Assembly: GCA_963772675.1 (NCBI GenBank)
Contig: CAVYYF010000005.1
Location: 930,001 to 994,000 of the forward strand
Source: JAKAGZ01 sp963772675
GTDB lineage: Bacteria; Bacteroidota; Ignavibacteria; Ignavibacteriales; Ignavibacteriaceae
DNA length: 64,000 nucleotides
Direction: 5' to 3'
Positions 47,921 to 55,692 of the stretch are shown piece by piece. Made by a program: the position numbers and the translations under genes. Within the stretch, counting starts at the first letter, position 1, and each line of letters opens with the position of its first letter. The notes under the pieces are model-generated. The model was not told the origin of the DNA, ran no database searches, and saw only the letters and a program-made list of their open reading frames with translations.

Positions 47921-48083
47921 AGGTATTATTTCTTATTGGATATTGTTTGAAAAACAGCTTAAATTGAATTTAATTATTTTGTAAAAATGATAAGCACACA
48001 ATTTATCTTGAGCATTACCTGGGGATTTTAAATGAAATAGGGTTGAATATTCATTTATTTTTAATCGCTTTTGAGGAGGTTGG

Positions 48084-48689
48084 ATGAAAAAAGGGTTAAT
48101 AGTTGGATTATCAATTGGGGGAGGTTTTGTATTATTATTAATCATACTTTTCATGTGGGGGAAAAACGTTTACAATAATCTTGTAACATTGAATGAATCG
48201 GTAAACCAAAGCTGGAGTCAGGTTGAGAACCAATATCAGAGAAGGGCCGACCTTATACCGAACCTCGTAAATACTGTAAAAGGTTATGCGAATTTCGAGA
48301 GAGGTGTGTTAACCGATGTAACTAATGCGAGGGCAAAAGTCGGTCAATTAAATGTGTCTTCTGATGTTCTAAATAATCCTCAAGCCTTCCAGAAGTTTCA
48401 ATCTGCTCAGGGTGAATTAAGCGGTGCTTTGTCGAGATTACTTGTTACGGTGGAAAATTATCCTGACTTGAAGGCAAACGAGAACTTTCTTCAACTTCAG
48501 GCTCAACTTGAGGGAACAGAAAACAGGATCTCTGTTGAAAGAAGAAGATTTAATGAAACTGTGCAGAGCTATAATACCAATATAAAATTATTTCCCAATT
48601 CCATTTTTGCTAATTTTTTTGGATTTAGAGAGAAACAATATTTTCAGGCAACAGCTGGAGCGGAAACACCGCCTAAAGTAGAGTTTTAG
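48084..48689 (+). CDS. LemA family protein
   Basis: A 201-residue protein with one N-terminal transmembrane helix (about 5-25) and the LemA helical bundle: SVNQSWSQVENQYQRRADLIPNL is the classic signature, then FERGVLTDVTNARAK. The C-terminal KYFxAxxGAE-type tail is present. Function is poorly known; it is thought to act in the envelope. AGGAGG at 48074-48079 precedes the ATG. It forms a pair with the TPM-domain gene six bases downstream. Confidence 0.93.
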   Translation: MKKGLIVGLSIGGGFVLLLIILFMWGKNVYNNLVTLNESVNQSWSQVENQYQRRADLIPNLVNTVKGYANFERGVLTDVTNARAKVGQLNVSSDVLNNPQAFQKFQSAQGELSGALSRLLVTVENYPDLKANENFLQLQAQLEGTENRISVERRRFNETVQSYNTNIKLFPNSIFANFFGFREKQYFQATAGAETPPKVEF

Positions 48690-48694
48690 TATTA

Positions 48695-49414
48695 ATGAAG
48701 TTAATATTATTTTTTCTTTTTTCTATTGCTATATTAAGTGCTCAGCCTAAAGTTCCTCAACTTGAACACTGGGCAAATGATTTTACAAGTACGTTGTCAT
48801 CCTCGGAAATAAACACACTCGATGCAAATTTAAAAATCTATCAGGATTCTACTTCAAATCAACTTGTATTTCTTATGATTTCTACACTGGACAATTATCC
48901 GCTGGAATATTATAGCATGAATGTGGCTGAAAAAAATAAAATTGGAACCAAAGAACATGACAACGGTGCATTGTTTCTGGTAGTTAAGAATGATAGAAAA
49001 ATGAGAATAGAAGTTGGATATGGACTGGAGGGAGTTTTACCAGATGCATTATGTAGTTCAATAATAAGGAATGTAGTCGCTCCACATTTTAAGAGAGATG
49101 AATATTACGCAGGGGTAACCGATGGTCTGAGAGCAATAATCTCCGCGATAGCCGGTGAATACAAAGCTGACAAAAACTTAAAGAATCGGGACAGAGACAA
49201 AGGTATTTCGGGAATAGGGACACTGATGTTCATTATTTTTGTTATTATAATGTCTTTGCTCAGAGGCGGAAGAAGAGGAGGGGGATTTATATTCTTCCCC
49301 GGAGGTTTCAGCGGCGGTGGTTCAGGAGGAAGTTTTGGTGGCGGAGGGGGATTTGGAGGCTTTAGCGGAGGTGGCGGTGGCTTCGGTGGAGGCGGAGCCA
49401 GTGGTGGATGGTAG
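48695..49414 (+). CDS. TPM-domain protein (YgcG-like)
   Basis: A 239-residue protein: signal peptide (residues 1-16, ending ILSAQ), TPM domain (DFTSTLSSSEINTLDANL, DNGALFLVVKNDRKMRIEV, GYGLEGVLPDALC), one transmembrane helix, and a Gly/Ser/Phe-rich tail of about 45 residues. TPM proteins are often encoded next to LemA, as here, and may act in membrane-protein or photosystem quality control; the bacterial role is unclear. Confidence 0.9.
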   Translation: MKLILFFLFSIAILSAQPKVPQLEHWANDFTSTLSSSEINTLDANLKIYQDSTSNQLVFLMISTLDNYPLEYYSMNVAEKNKIGTKEHDNGALFLVVKNDRKMRIEVGYGLEGVLPDALCSSIIRNVVAPHFKRDEYYAGVTDGLRAIISAIAGEYKADKNLKNRDRDKGISGIGTLMFIIFVIIMSLLRGGRRGGGFIFFPGGFSGGGSGGSFGGGGGFGGFSGGGGGFGGGGASGGW

Positions 49415-49539
49415 TACTAATGCCTTTTGTAATTAAAAAGTTTTGTTAGTATTAGAAAAAGAAAATTTTTATTTTTATAGCACTTGTGAAATAGTTTTTA
49501 ATCTATTTGAATAATTTTGAAAATTAGAGGAGTTTTTTC

Positions 49540-49872
49540 ATGGCGATATTGATAACAGAGGAATGCATCAACTGCGGCGCTTGCGAACCTGAATGCCCAA
49601 ATACTGCAATTTATGAAGGTGCACAAGAATGGGAACTCGCAGGTACCACGTATGGTGAGGGGAAGGCTGCACCAAGTGGAGCTGATGGTTTTTTCTCAAA
49701 TGATTTCTTTTATATAGTTCCAGATAAATGTACTGAATGTAAGGGCTTTCATGATGAACCACAGTGTGCTGCTGTTTGCCCGGTTGATTGCTGCCTTCCT
49801 GATCCTAAACATGTGGAAGATGAAGAAACACTTCTGAAAAGGAAAGAATATCTGGACGGAATTGGCAGATAA
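49540..49872 (+). CDS. 2[4Fe-4S] ferredoxin, first tandem copy
   Basis: A 110-residue electron carrier with two clusters. The first motif is C-x2-C-x2-C-x3-C-P (CINCGACEPECP); the second is C-x2-C-x8-C-x3-C-P (CTECKGFHDEPQCAAVCP). The eight-residue spacing marks the Alvin/Chlorobium type, associated with low potential. An insert of about 30 residues separates the clusters. GAGGAG precedes the ATG. The second copy lies 277 bases downstream. Confidence 0.94.
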   Translation: MAILITEECINCGACEPECPNTAIYEGAQEWELAGTTYGEGKAAPSGADGFFSNDFFYIVPDKCTECKGFHDEPQCAAVCPVDCCLPDPKHVEDEETLLKRKEYLDGIGR

Positions 49873-49897
49873 ATAAGATTTTTATTAGGGGCTATTA

Positions 49898-49930
49898 ATG
49901 GCTATGATTTTATGCATAGCCATTTCCATT
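49898..49930 (+). terminator. Hairpin after the first ferredoxin
   Basis: ATGGCTATG (49898-49906) pairs exactly with CATAGCCAT (49915-49923), loop eight bases, followed by TTCCATTTT. The T-run is imperfect. The remaining about 220 bases before the second ferredoxin show no other feature I can name. Confidence 0.55.
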
Positions 49931-50149
49931 TTGAAGTAAGTTATTATTATTCCTCTCAGGACTAACTATTCTCTGATAAGAGAAACGCCCCCTGCCATTT
50001 CTTAAAAATTATATAGATTCGGTCAATAGTGCCCATTTTCTCGAATTTTTAATGATATGTATAGTCCTGATGACTGGCATAAAATTGGTAATTGTTAGGG
50101 CAATTGTAGCAATTAAACGATTTATAATTAGACAAACGGAGGTCTTAAA

Positions 50150-50482
50150 ATGGCAATAAAAATAACAGACGAGTGCATTAATTGTGGAGCTTGCGAACCT
50201 GAATGTCCTAATAATGCAATTTACGAAGGCGGATCCCAATGGGAATATAACGGTCAATCTTTTGGAGAAGGCGATGCTGCACCATCAGGTGCAACCGGAT
50301 TTTATTCAAGTGATTTCTTCTTTGTTGTCCCCGACAAATGTACAGAGTGCAAAGGATTTCATGATGAACCACAGTGTCAGGATGTTTGCCCGGTTGATTG
50401 TTGTATCCCTGACCCTGATCATGCTGAAGATGAAGCTGCTCTTTTAACGAAAAAGGAAGCACTGGACGCAATTCGAAATTAA
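50150..50482 (+). CDS. 2[4Fe-4S] ferredoxin, second tandem copy
   Basis: A 110-residue paralogue of the preceding gene. The two align without gaps, and a hand count gives about 80 identical residues of 110. All eight cluster cysteines are kept (CINCGACEPECP and CTECKGFHDEPQCQDVCP). Differences concentrate in the insert between clusters and in the last 20 residues, which suggests distinct partners or potentials. GGAGG precedes the ATG. Each copy has its own terminator-like hairpin, so they are separate transcription units. Confidence 0.94.
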   Translation: MAIKITDECINCGACEPECPNNAIYEGGSQWEYNGQSFGEGDAAPSGATGFYSSDFFFVVPDKCTECKGFHDEPQCQDVCPVDCCIPDPDHAEDEAALLTKKEALDAIRN

Positions 50483-50506
50483 TATTTTTTTTCTCATATT
50501 TACTAT

Positions 50507-50541
50507 AAATGGCTTTAATAAAATTATTAAAGCCATTTTTT
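50507..50541 (+). terminator. Intrinsic terminator after the second ferredoxin
   Basis: A 14-base stem (50507-50520, AAATGGCTTTAATA, with 50525-50538), a four-base loop and a T-run. Confidence 0.88.
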
Positions 50542-50643
50542 GTTTATCCCCACCCATTCCTGAGATACTCCTTTCACATTTCTCAACACTTGCTTAACTT
50601 ATTGCTTAAAATGAAAAACCTCTAACAATTTAACCGGCAATTT

Positions 50644-51492
50644 ATGCAAATAGGAAAATATAAATTATCCGTTGTTAATACAGGATATTTTCGTCTTGAT
50701 GGTGGAGCAATGTTTGGAATTATTCCTAAGAATTTGTGGGAAAAGACAAATCCCCCTGACGATCAAAACAGGATAAAATTAGCTACAAAAAACTTGCTGC
50801 TTGAAAACAGAGATAGAAAAATTCTTGTGGATACAGGAATGGGGAATAAATGGAACGATAAGGCAAAAGCAATTTATAATATCGATCAGGAAAAACATTC
50901 CATTGAATTATCTCTTGGTGAACTAAACATAAAATCTGAAGATATCACCGATGTTATTCTGACCCATCTTCATTTTGATCACACCGGGGGATCGACCAAA
51001 TCGGAAAACGGGAAAATTATCCCAACTTTTTCGAATGCAACATATTATGTGCAAAAGAAAAACTATGAATGGGCAATGAATCCTTCAGACAGAGATAGGG
51101 GGAGTTATTTAAAAGAAAACTTTGTCCCTTTGTTTGACGAAGGAATTTTAAAATTACTTAATGAAGGAGAAAAGTTTGATGATGAGATCGATTTTTTAAT
51201 TGTAAATGGTCATACCTTTGCTCAACAGCTCCTGAAAATTTCTGATTCCACGAACACAATTATGTATTGCTGTGATTTGTTTCCAACCACTTCTCATATC
51301 CCAATTCCTTATGTTATGGGATATGATCTTCAGCCCTTGTTGACGGTAGCAGAAAAGAAAAAAATATTGCCAAAGGCTGTTGATGAAGATTGGAAATTAT
51401 TCTTTGAACACGATCCTGAAACTGTTTTTGCTACGGTTATAAATACAGAAAAGGGTTTTAAAATTGGTGAAAAGTTTGACAAGCTTGGATAA
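50644..51492 (+). CDS. Metallo-beta-lactamase-fold hydrolase
   Basis: A 282-residue MBL protein. The metal motif THLHFDHTGG (H-x-H-x-D-H) and further ligands (NGHT, YCCDLFPTTSH) are in place. The N-terminal arrangement (FRLDGGAMFGIIPK) is that of quorum-quenching-lactonase-like and related hydrolases with broad ester or lactone substrates. The substrate is unknown. It overlaps the next gene by up to 29 bases. Confidence 0.87.
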   Translation: MQIGKYKLSVVNTGYFRLDGGAMFGIIPKNLWEKTNPPDDQNRIKLATKNLLLENRDRKILVDTGMGNKWNDKAKAIYNIDQEKHSIELSLGELNIKSEDITDVILTHLHFDHTGGSTKSENGKIIPTFSNATYYVQKKNYEWAMNPSDRDRGSYLKENFVPLFDEGILKLLNEGEKFDDEIDFLIVNGHTFAQQLLKISDSTNTIMYCCDLFPTTSHIPIPYVMGYDLQPLLTVAEKKKILPKAVDEDWKLFFEHDPETVFATVINTEKGFKIGEKFDKLG

Positions 51493-51826
51493 AATAAAAA
51501 TCGATGGGTTTATTAAAGTATGCGCTCTTAATGAGCTTAAGGAACAAGCAGGTAGAAGATTTATAATAGATGAAGTTGATCTGGCGGTGTTCAAACTTGA
51601 AGGAGAAGTTTATGCTTTAAGCAATGTTTGTCCCCATCAACATACTAAGATGATATATGATGGGTTTATTGAGCGTGGTTGTGTTGTCTGCCCTATCCAC
51701 GGCTGGATGTTTGATATTCAAACCGGAAATACACCAACCGGAGGCAGAGGACTTGATACTTATGAAACGAAAATTATAGATAATGATGTTTATGCAAAGA
51801 TTTCCAGAAAAGGAATAAAGTGGTGA
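51464..51826 (+). CDS. Rieske-type [2Fe-2S] protein (NirD-like ferredoxin)
   Basis: A roughly 120-residue Rieske protein. The cluster ligands are C-x-H and C-x2-H in CPHQHTK and CPIHGWMFD. There is no signal or membrane segment, so it is a soluble electron carrier like the small subunit of nitrite reductase or dioxygenase ferredoxins. No partner oxygenase or reductase is adjacent. The start is uncertain: TTG at 51464, GTG at 51467 or TTG codons shortly after, all overlapping the MBL gene end. Confidence 0.83.
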   Translation: MVKSLTSLDKIKIDGFIKVCALNELKEQAGRRFIIDEVDLAVFKLEGEVYALSNVCPHQHTKMIYDGFIERGCVVCPIHGWMFDIQTGNTPTGGRGLDTYETKIIDNDVYAKISRKGIKW

Positions 51827-51843
51827 TGTAATCGGTTTAAATT

Positions 51844-52776
51844 ATGAAATTGACTAATGATATCGTGATTGAGGAAGCTCACGCAGTCGGTTTTGATCTT
51901 GTGGGTTTTGCTAGAGCTGAAATTTTGACAGAAGAAATTAGCAAACTAAAAGAATGGCTGCGAAAAGGTTATCAATCCGGGATGAAATATATGGAGCGGA
52001 ACCTCGAGAGGAGAAAAAATGTGAATGAAGTTCTTCCCGGGGCTAAAAGCATAATCTCGCTCGCATTGAACTATTACACCGACAATAAATATTCAAATGA
52101 AAAGGGGAAGGGTAAGATTTCACGTTATGCATGGGGAAAAGATTATCATCTTGTTATTTGGGATAAGCTAGCAGTTCTAGAAAACTCATTAAAAGAGTTA
52201 GACCCTTCATTTAATTCAATTTCATATGTTGATACAGGGCCAGTGATGGATAAAGTTTGGGCTAAAAAGGCTGGCCTTGGCTGGATTGGAAAGCATACCA
52301 ATTTGATTAATAAAGGATATGGCAGCTGGATTTTTTTAGCTAACATAATTACAAATTATAATTTTAATTACTCAACTGAGATTGAAGATTTTTGCGGTTC
52401 CTGCACAGCCTGTATCGATGCCTGTCCGACTAATGCAATAGTTGAAGAATATGTCGTTGATTCCAACAAGTGTATTTCTAATTTGACAATTGAAAATAAA
52501 GGAAACATACCCGTGGAATTCAAAGGGAATTTCGATAATTGGCTTTACGGTTGTGATATTTGTCAGGACGTTTGTCCCTGGAATATTAAGCTTTCTCAGC
52601 TAACACCCCTTCAGGAATTCCAACCAGCAGAAGGCCAGAAAGAAATTTTATTGGATGATGTACTATCAATGAATAGTTCACAATTCAAAGAAAAGTTTGC
52701 AAGCAGCCCGATCAAAAGGGCAAAATTAAAGGGATTGAAAAGAAATGCCGAATTTCTCAAATCTGAATCCTTTTAA
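51844..52776 (+). CDS. queG: Epoxyqueuosine reductase
   Basis: A 310-residue cobalamin and iron-sulphur enzyme that reduces epoxyqueuosine to queuosine at the tRNA wobble position. Two [4Fe-4S] motifs are visible: CGSCTACIDACP and CDICQDVCPWN. The N-terminal region (GFDLVGFARAE) and YVDTGPVMDK are also typical. It is shorter than E. coli QueG, lacking the C-terminal HEAT-like part. It follows the Rieske gene by 17 bases. Confidence 0.93.
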   Translation: MKLTNDIVIEEAHAVGFDLVGFARAEILTEEISKLKEWLRKGYQSGMKYMERNLERRKNVNEVLPGAKSIISLALNYYTDNKYSNEKGKGKISRYAWGKDYHLVIWDKLAVLENSLKELDPSFNSISYVDTGPVMDKVWAKKAGLGWIGKHTNLINKGYGSWIFLANIITNYNFNYSTEIEDFCGSCTACIDACPTNAIVEEYVVDSNKCISNLTIENKGNIPVEFKGNFDNWLYGCDICQDVCPWNIKLSQLTPLQEFQPAEGQKEILLDDVLSMNSSQFKEKFASSPIKRAKLKGLKRNAEFLKSESF

Positions 52777-52858
52777 GAAATTTTGAATCTCATTTTAATG
52801 AGTAAAAATTCTTAATTTTATTCATTGAAAAAATTCTAATATTGTATTTGGAGAAATA

Positions 52859-53806
52859 ATGTCTGATAATCATCATAAAGTAATAATTATAGGATCTGGG
52901 CCTGCAGGATTTACAGCAGCATTATATACCGGAAGAGCAAACCTGGACCCGGTAGTATTTGAAGGAATTCAGCCCGGTGGACAATTAACCATAACAACAG
53001 AAGTAGAAAACTATCCGGGTTTTGAACAAGGAATACAAGGACCGGAATTGATGGATGTTATGAGAAAACAGGCACAAAAATTTGGTGCCAAATCAATTTA
53101 TAAAGAAATAACTGAAGTTGATTTTTCAAAGAGACCTTTCACTTTAAAAACTTATGAGGGTGAAGAATATACAGCCGATGCAGTTATCGTTTCAACAGGT
53201 GCTTCAGCAAAATTACTGGGAATTGAAAGTGAGAACAAATATATGGGTTTCGGTGTTTCAGCATGCGCAACCTGCGACGGATTCTTTTTCAAGAATCAGA
53301 AAGTGCTTGTTGTAGGCGGCGGTGACACAGCAATGGAGGAAGCTAATTATCTAACTAAACATGCTTCTGAGGTTATTCTTGTGCACAGACGTGAAGAATT
53401 CAGAGCTTCAAAAATTATGACTGAACGAGCTGAAAAAAATCCTAAAGTAAAATTTATGACTAATAAAGTCGTTAAGGAAGTTTTGGGTAAAGATGAGAAT
53501 GGAAGAAAGATTATGACCGGAGTAATACTTGAAGATACTAAGTCCGGTAAAACTGAGGAAGTAAAAGCGGACGGCTTGTTTATAGCCATAGGTCATAAGC
53601 CAAACACAGATTTATTCAAGGGCATTTTAGATATGGATGAAACAGGATATTTAAAAGTGAAGCCAGGAAGTACATATACTAATATTCCGGGAGTTTTTGC
53701 TGCTGGTGACGTTGCTGATAAAACTTACAGGCAGGCTGTTAGCGCTGCAGGTACGGGTTGTATGGCGGCTATCGATGCTGAACGCTGGCTTGCAGAACAA
53801 GAGTAA
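52859..53806 (+). CDS. trxB: Thioredoxin-disulfide reductase
   Basis: A 315-residue FAD/NADPH enzyme that reduces thioredoxin. It shows the FAD site GSGPAGFTAALYTGRA, the redox CATC (in SACATCDGFFF), the NADPH site GGGDTAMEEA and the C-terminal FAADVADKTYRQ-like GDVADKTYRQAVSAAG. Its partner trxA lies at 8.8 kb. GGAG precedes the ATG; a terminator follows. Confidence 0.96.
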   Translation: MSDNHHKVIIIGSGPAGFTAALYTGRANLDPVVFEGIQPGGQLTITTEVENYPGFEQGIQGPELMDVMRKQAQKFGAKSIYKEITEVDFSKRPFTLKTYEGEEYTADAVIVSTGASAKLLGIESENKYMGFGVSACATCDGFFFKNQKVLVVGGGDTAMEEANYLTKHASEVILVHRREEFRASKIMTERAEKNPKVKFMTNKVVKEVLGKDENGRKIMTGVILEDTKSGKTEEVKADGLFIAIGHKPNTDLFKGILDMDETGYLKVKPGSTYTNIPGVFAAGDVADKTYRQAVSAAGTGCMAAIDAERWLAEQE

Positions 53807-53809
53807 GAC

Positions 53810-53841
53810 AAAAAAGGCGTCTTATTTAAGACGCCTTTTTT
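53810..53841. terminator. Bidirectional terminator between trxB and the converging membrane-protein gene
   Basis: AAAAAAGGCGTC (from 53810) pairs with GACGCCTTTTTT (to 53841), with a short AT loop. T-runs occur on both strands. Confidence 0.88.
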
Positions 53842-53859
53842 CTTATTTATCAAAAAGGC

Positions 53860-54222
53860 TTATTCATTATTATTTTTCTTCTCAAGTTTTAGCGAAACAA
53901 GATTTGCAATTACAAACCCGGCTCCAGTTACTGTAAATAATGAAAACGGTACCCAGAAATCTTTATATGTTATATCTTCAAGCATCAAACCTAAACCTAA
54001 TGCAACGCCGAATGCTATGCAAATAATACCAATCTTCAATAAAGTATAGGGACTCATTTTTCGTTTCTGATTAAAAAATTCCTTAATTGATTGTGCGTCA
54101 AGGTTTTTTTCAATCAACATTTGTCTTTCCCTGGATCTTAAATAGAAATAGACAACTGCATTTAAGCCTGCAACAAGGAAAAAAACTATCGGTATAAAGA
54201 CCGCAACTACATTTTGATCCAT
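53860..54222 (-). CDS. Small membrane protein, DUF6249-like, divergent from the ECF sigma gene
   Basis: A 120-residue protein: one N-terminal transmembrane helix (about 7-27), a basic middle stretch (RSRERQMLIEKNLDAQ), two further hydrophobic segments (about 63-83 and 90-108) and a Lys/Asn-rich end. It resembles the DUF6249 group, whose role is not known. Two ECF-type promoter-like elements lie upstream, so the adjacent sigma factor may control it. Confidence 0.65.
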   Translation of the reverse strand: MDQNVVAVFIPIVFFLVAGLNAVVYFYLRSRERQMLIEKNLDAQSIKEFFNQKRKMSPYTLLKIGIICIAFGVALGLGLMLEDITYKDFWVPFSLFTVTGAGFVIANLVSLKLEKKNNNE

Positions 54223-54257
54223 TTTATTTCTCCTTCTTAATTATATTCTGTTAATAT

Positions 54258-54285
54258 GACTTTGATTTCATTTTCAAGGTTACAC
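54258..54285 (-). promoter_or_regulatory. Candidate ECF promoter, minus strand, proximal
   Basis: On the minus strand: GTGTAAC (54285-54279), an 18-base spacer, then GTC (54260-54258) and ATATT. It lies 36 bases before the start of the DUF6249-like gene. The same TGTAAC-N18-GTC spacing recurs twice more in this gap. Confidence 0.6.
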
Positions 54286-54322
54286 CACAGATTAAATTTT
54301 TATTTTTTTGCTCAATAGTTAA

Positions 54323-54350
54323 GACAAGTGGAATGATAATTAGGTTACAC
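54323..54350 (-). promoter_or_regulatory. Candidate ECF promoter, minus strand, distal
   Basis: On the minus strand: GTGTAAC (54350-54344), 18-base spacer, GTC (54325-54323). The nine-base GTGTAACCT is identical to that of the proximal copy. It lies about 100 bases before the start of the DUF6249-like gene. Confidence 0.55.
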
Positions 54351-54464
54351 TTCAAATTAGTTCGAATTTTGAATAATTTTCAAGTATTTTGATTTTAGGT
54401 AAAATATATTGTTATTTGAAACTTGTTCTTGATCTATTTCTTCTGAATTTATGCTTTTTAAGTA

Positions 54465-54491
54465 TGTAACCTTTTAATTGCAAAATATGTC
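54465..54491 (+). promoter_or_regulatory. Candidate ECF promoter for the sigma-factor gene
   Basis: TGTAAC (54465-54470), 18-base spacer, GTC (54489-54491), then ATAA. The sigma-factor ATG follows 12 bases after GTC, so a transcript from here would have almost no leader. Confidence 0.6.
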
Positions 54492-54502
54492 ATAATGACA
54501 AA

Positions 54503-55069
54503 ATGAAGAACCTAACAGATCTGGAAATAATTGAGTCTGTCATAAGAGGCAATCAATCGGACTATGCAATTATTATTGACAGGTACAAAAGCAAGGCCTT
54601 TTCTCTCGTTAAGCGAATGCTTAAAAACGAAATGGATGCGGAGGAGGTTCTTCAGGACTGTTTTATTAAAGCTTATGATTCACTTAAAACTTTCAGACGG
54701 GAATCAAAGTTCTCAACATGGTTTTACAGGATAGTTTATAACACGACTTTGACGAAACTATCAAACAGCAAAAGAAAAATTGAATCTCAAATGTCTTCGG
54801 TTGATGAACATTTCGATCTTGAGAGTGATTATGATTTTAAGATATCGGAAAAGAAGGATATGTCAGAGTTTATTAAAAATATAATCGAAAAATTACCCGA
54901 AAATTATTCATTGGTTTTGACAATGCATTATTTTAATGATATGAGCTGTGAAGAAATAAGTGAGACATTAGGGGCAACTGTCTCAAATGTAAAAGTTATG
55001 TTACATAGATCAAGAAATGCTTTGAGAGATTTGGTACAGAAAAATAATTACGCAGAGGAATTATTATGA
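54503..55069 (+). CDS. ECF-type RNA polymerase sigma factor
   Basis: A 188-residue sigma-70-family protein with region 2 (residues about 20-90: RMLKNEMDAEEVLQDCFIKAY, STWFYRIVYN) and region 4 (about 130-185: PENYSLVLTMHYFNDMSCEEI, VSNVKVMLHRSRNAL). Regions 1 and 3 are absent, which makes it an ECF factor. The stop overlaps the next start by four bases (ATGA), and that gene looks like its anti-sigma factor. A promoter-like element matching two others in the gap suggests autoregulation. Confidence 0.93.
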   Translation: MKNLTDLEIIESVIRGNQSDYAIIIDRYKSKAFSLVKRMLKNEMDAEEVLQDCFIKAYDSLKTFRRESKFSTWFYRIVYNTTLTKLSNSKRKIESQMSSVDEHFDLESDYDFKISEKKDMSEFIKNIIEKLPENYSLVLTMHYFNDMSCEEISETLGATVSNVKVMLHRSRNALRDLVQKNNYAEELL

Positions 55070-55593
55070 ACAAATTATCTGATGAAATATTAAATAGATA
55101 TATTGATAGTGAGCTTAGTCAGGCTGAATTGAAAATTGTTCATGACCGGTTAATAAATTCTGAAGAAGACAGGAAAAGTCTGCAAGCATTACAACTTATT
55201 CACAATGGTTTGAAGAATATGGAAAGTGAATCCGTATCTCCTGATTTTACCCCTGATCTAATGAAAAGAATAATGAAGAAATCTAAAGCAAAAAAGGAAC
55301 AAGGCTACTTTATTTTTTCTGTCGCGTCAATTTTTGTAATTATTGCACTTGGAATTATAGGTTATGTAATTTCACTTATAATTGCGGCACCTTCAGCTAC
55401 AGGTGATACAGTTGCCGGAACAAAGGAAACGGTAACCATATTGGAGAATCTTATTGTTCCCATCAAAAATATTCTGAGTAAAACAAATATTGCCATGATC
55501 GGTAGTATTTTTTCGCTTGGACTTTTAATCTCTGTTTATTTCATTTTCGATTTGGTTAAGAATGCTAAAGGCAATTTAAGCAGACAACACTAA
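55066..55593 (+). CDS. Putative anti-sigma factor, membrane protein
   Basis: A 175-residue protein with a cytoplasmic N-terminal helical domain (about 1-75: LSDEILNRYIDSELSQAELK, residue order as in anti-sigma N-domains), then two transmembrane helices (about 85-110 and 145-167). The usual zinc motif H-x3-C-x2-C is absent, so it would be a zinc-independent type. Translational coupling to the sigma gene is the main support. Confidence 0.75.
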   Translation: MNKLSDEILNRYIDSELSQAELKIVHDRLINSEEDRKSLQALQLIHNGLKNMESESVSPDFTPDLMKRIMKKSKAKKEQGYFIFSVASIFVIIALGIIGYVISLIIAAPSATGDTVAGTKETVTILENLIVPIKNILSKTNIAMIGSIFSLGLLISVYFIFDLVKNAKGNLSRQH

Positions 55594-55692
55594 TCTATTT
55601 TCTTGCTTTTAGTTTATTTTAGCTACTAACTCTTAAATAATTGTCATATTGTTAGTATATTTGTAGTGTATTATTTCGATTGGTAAAACAAT

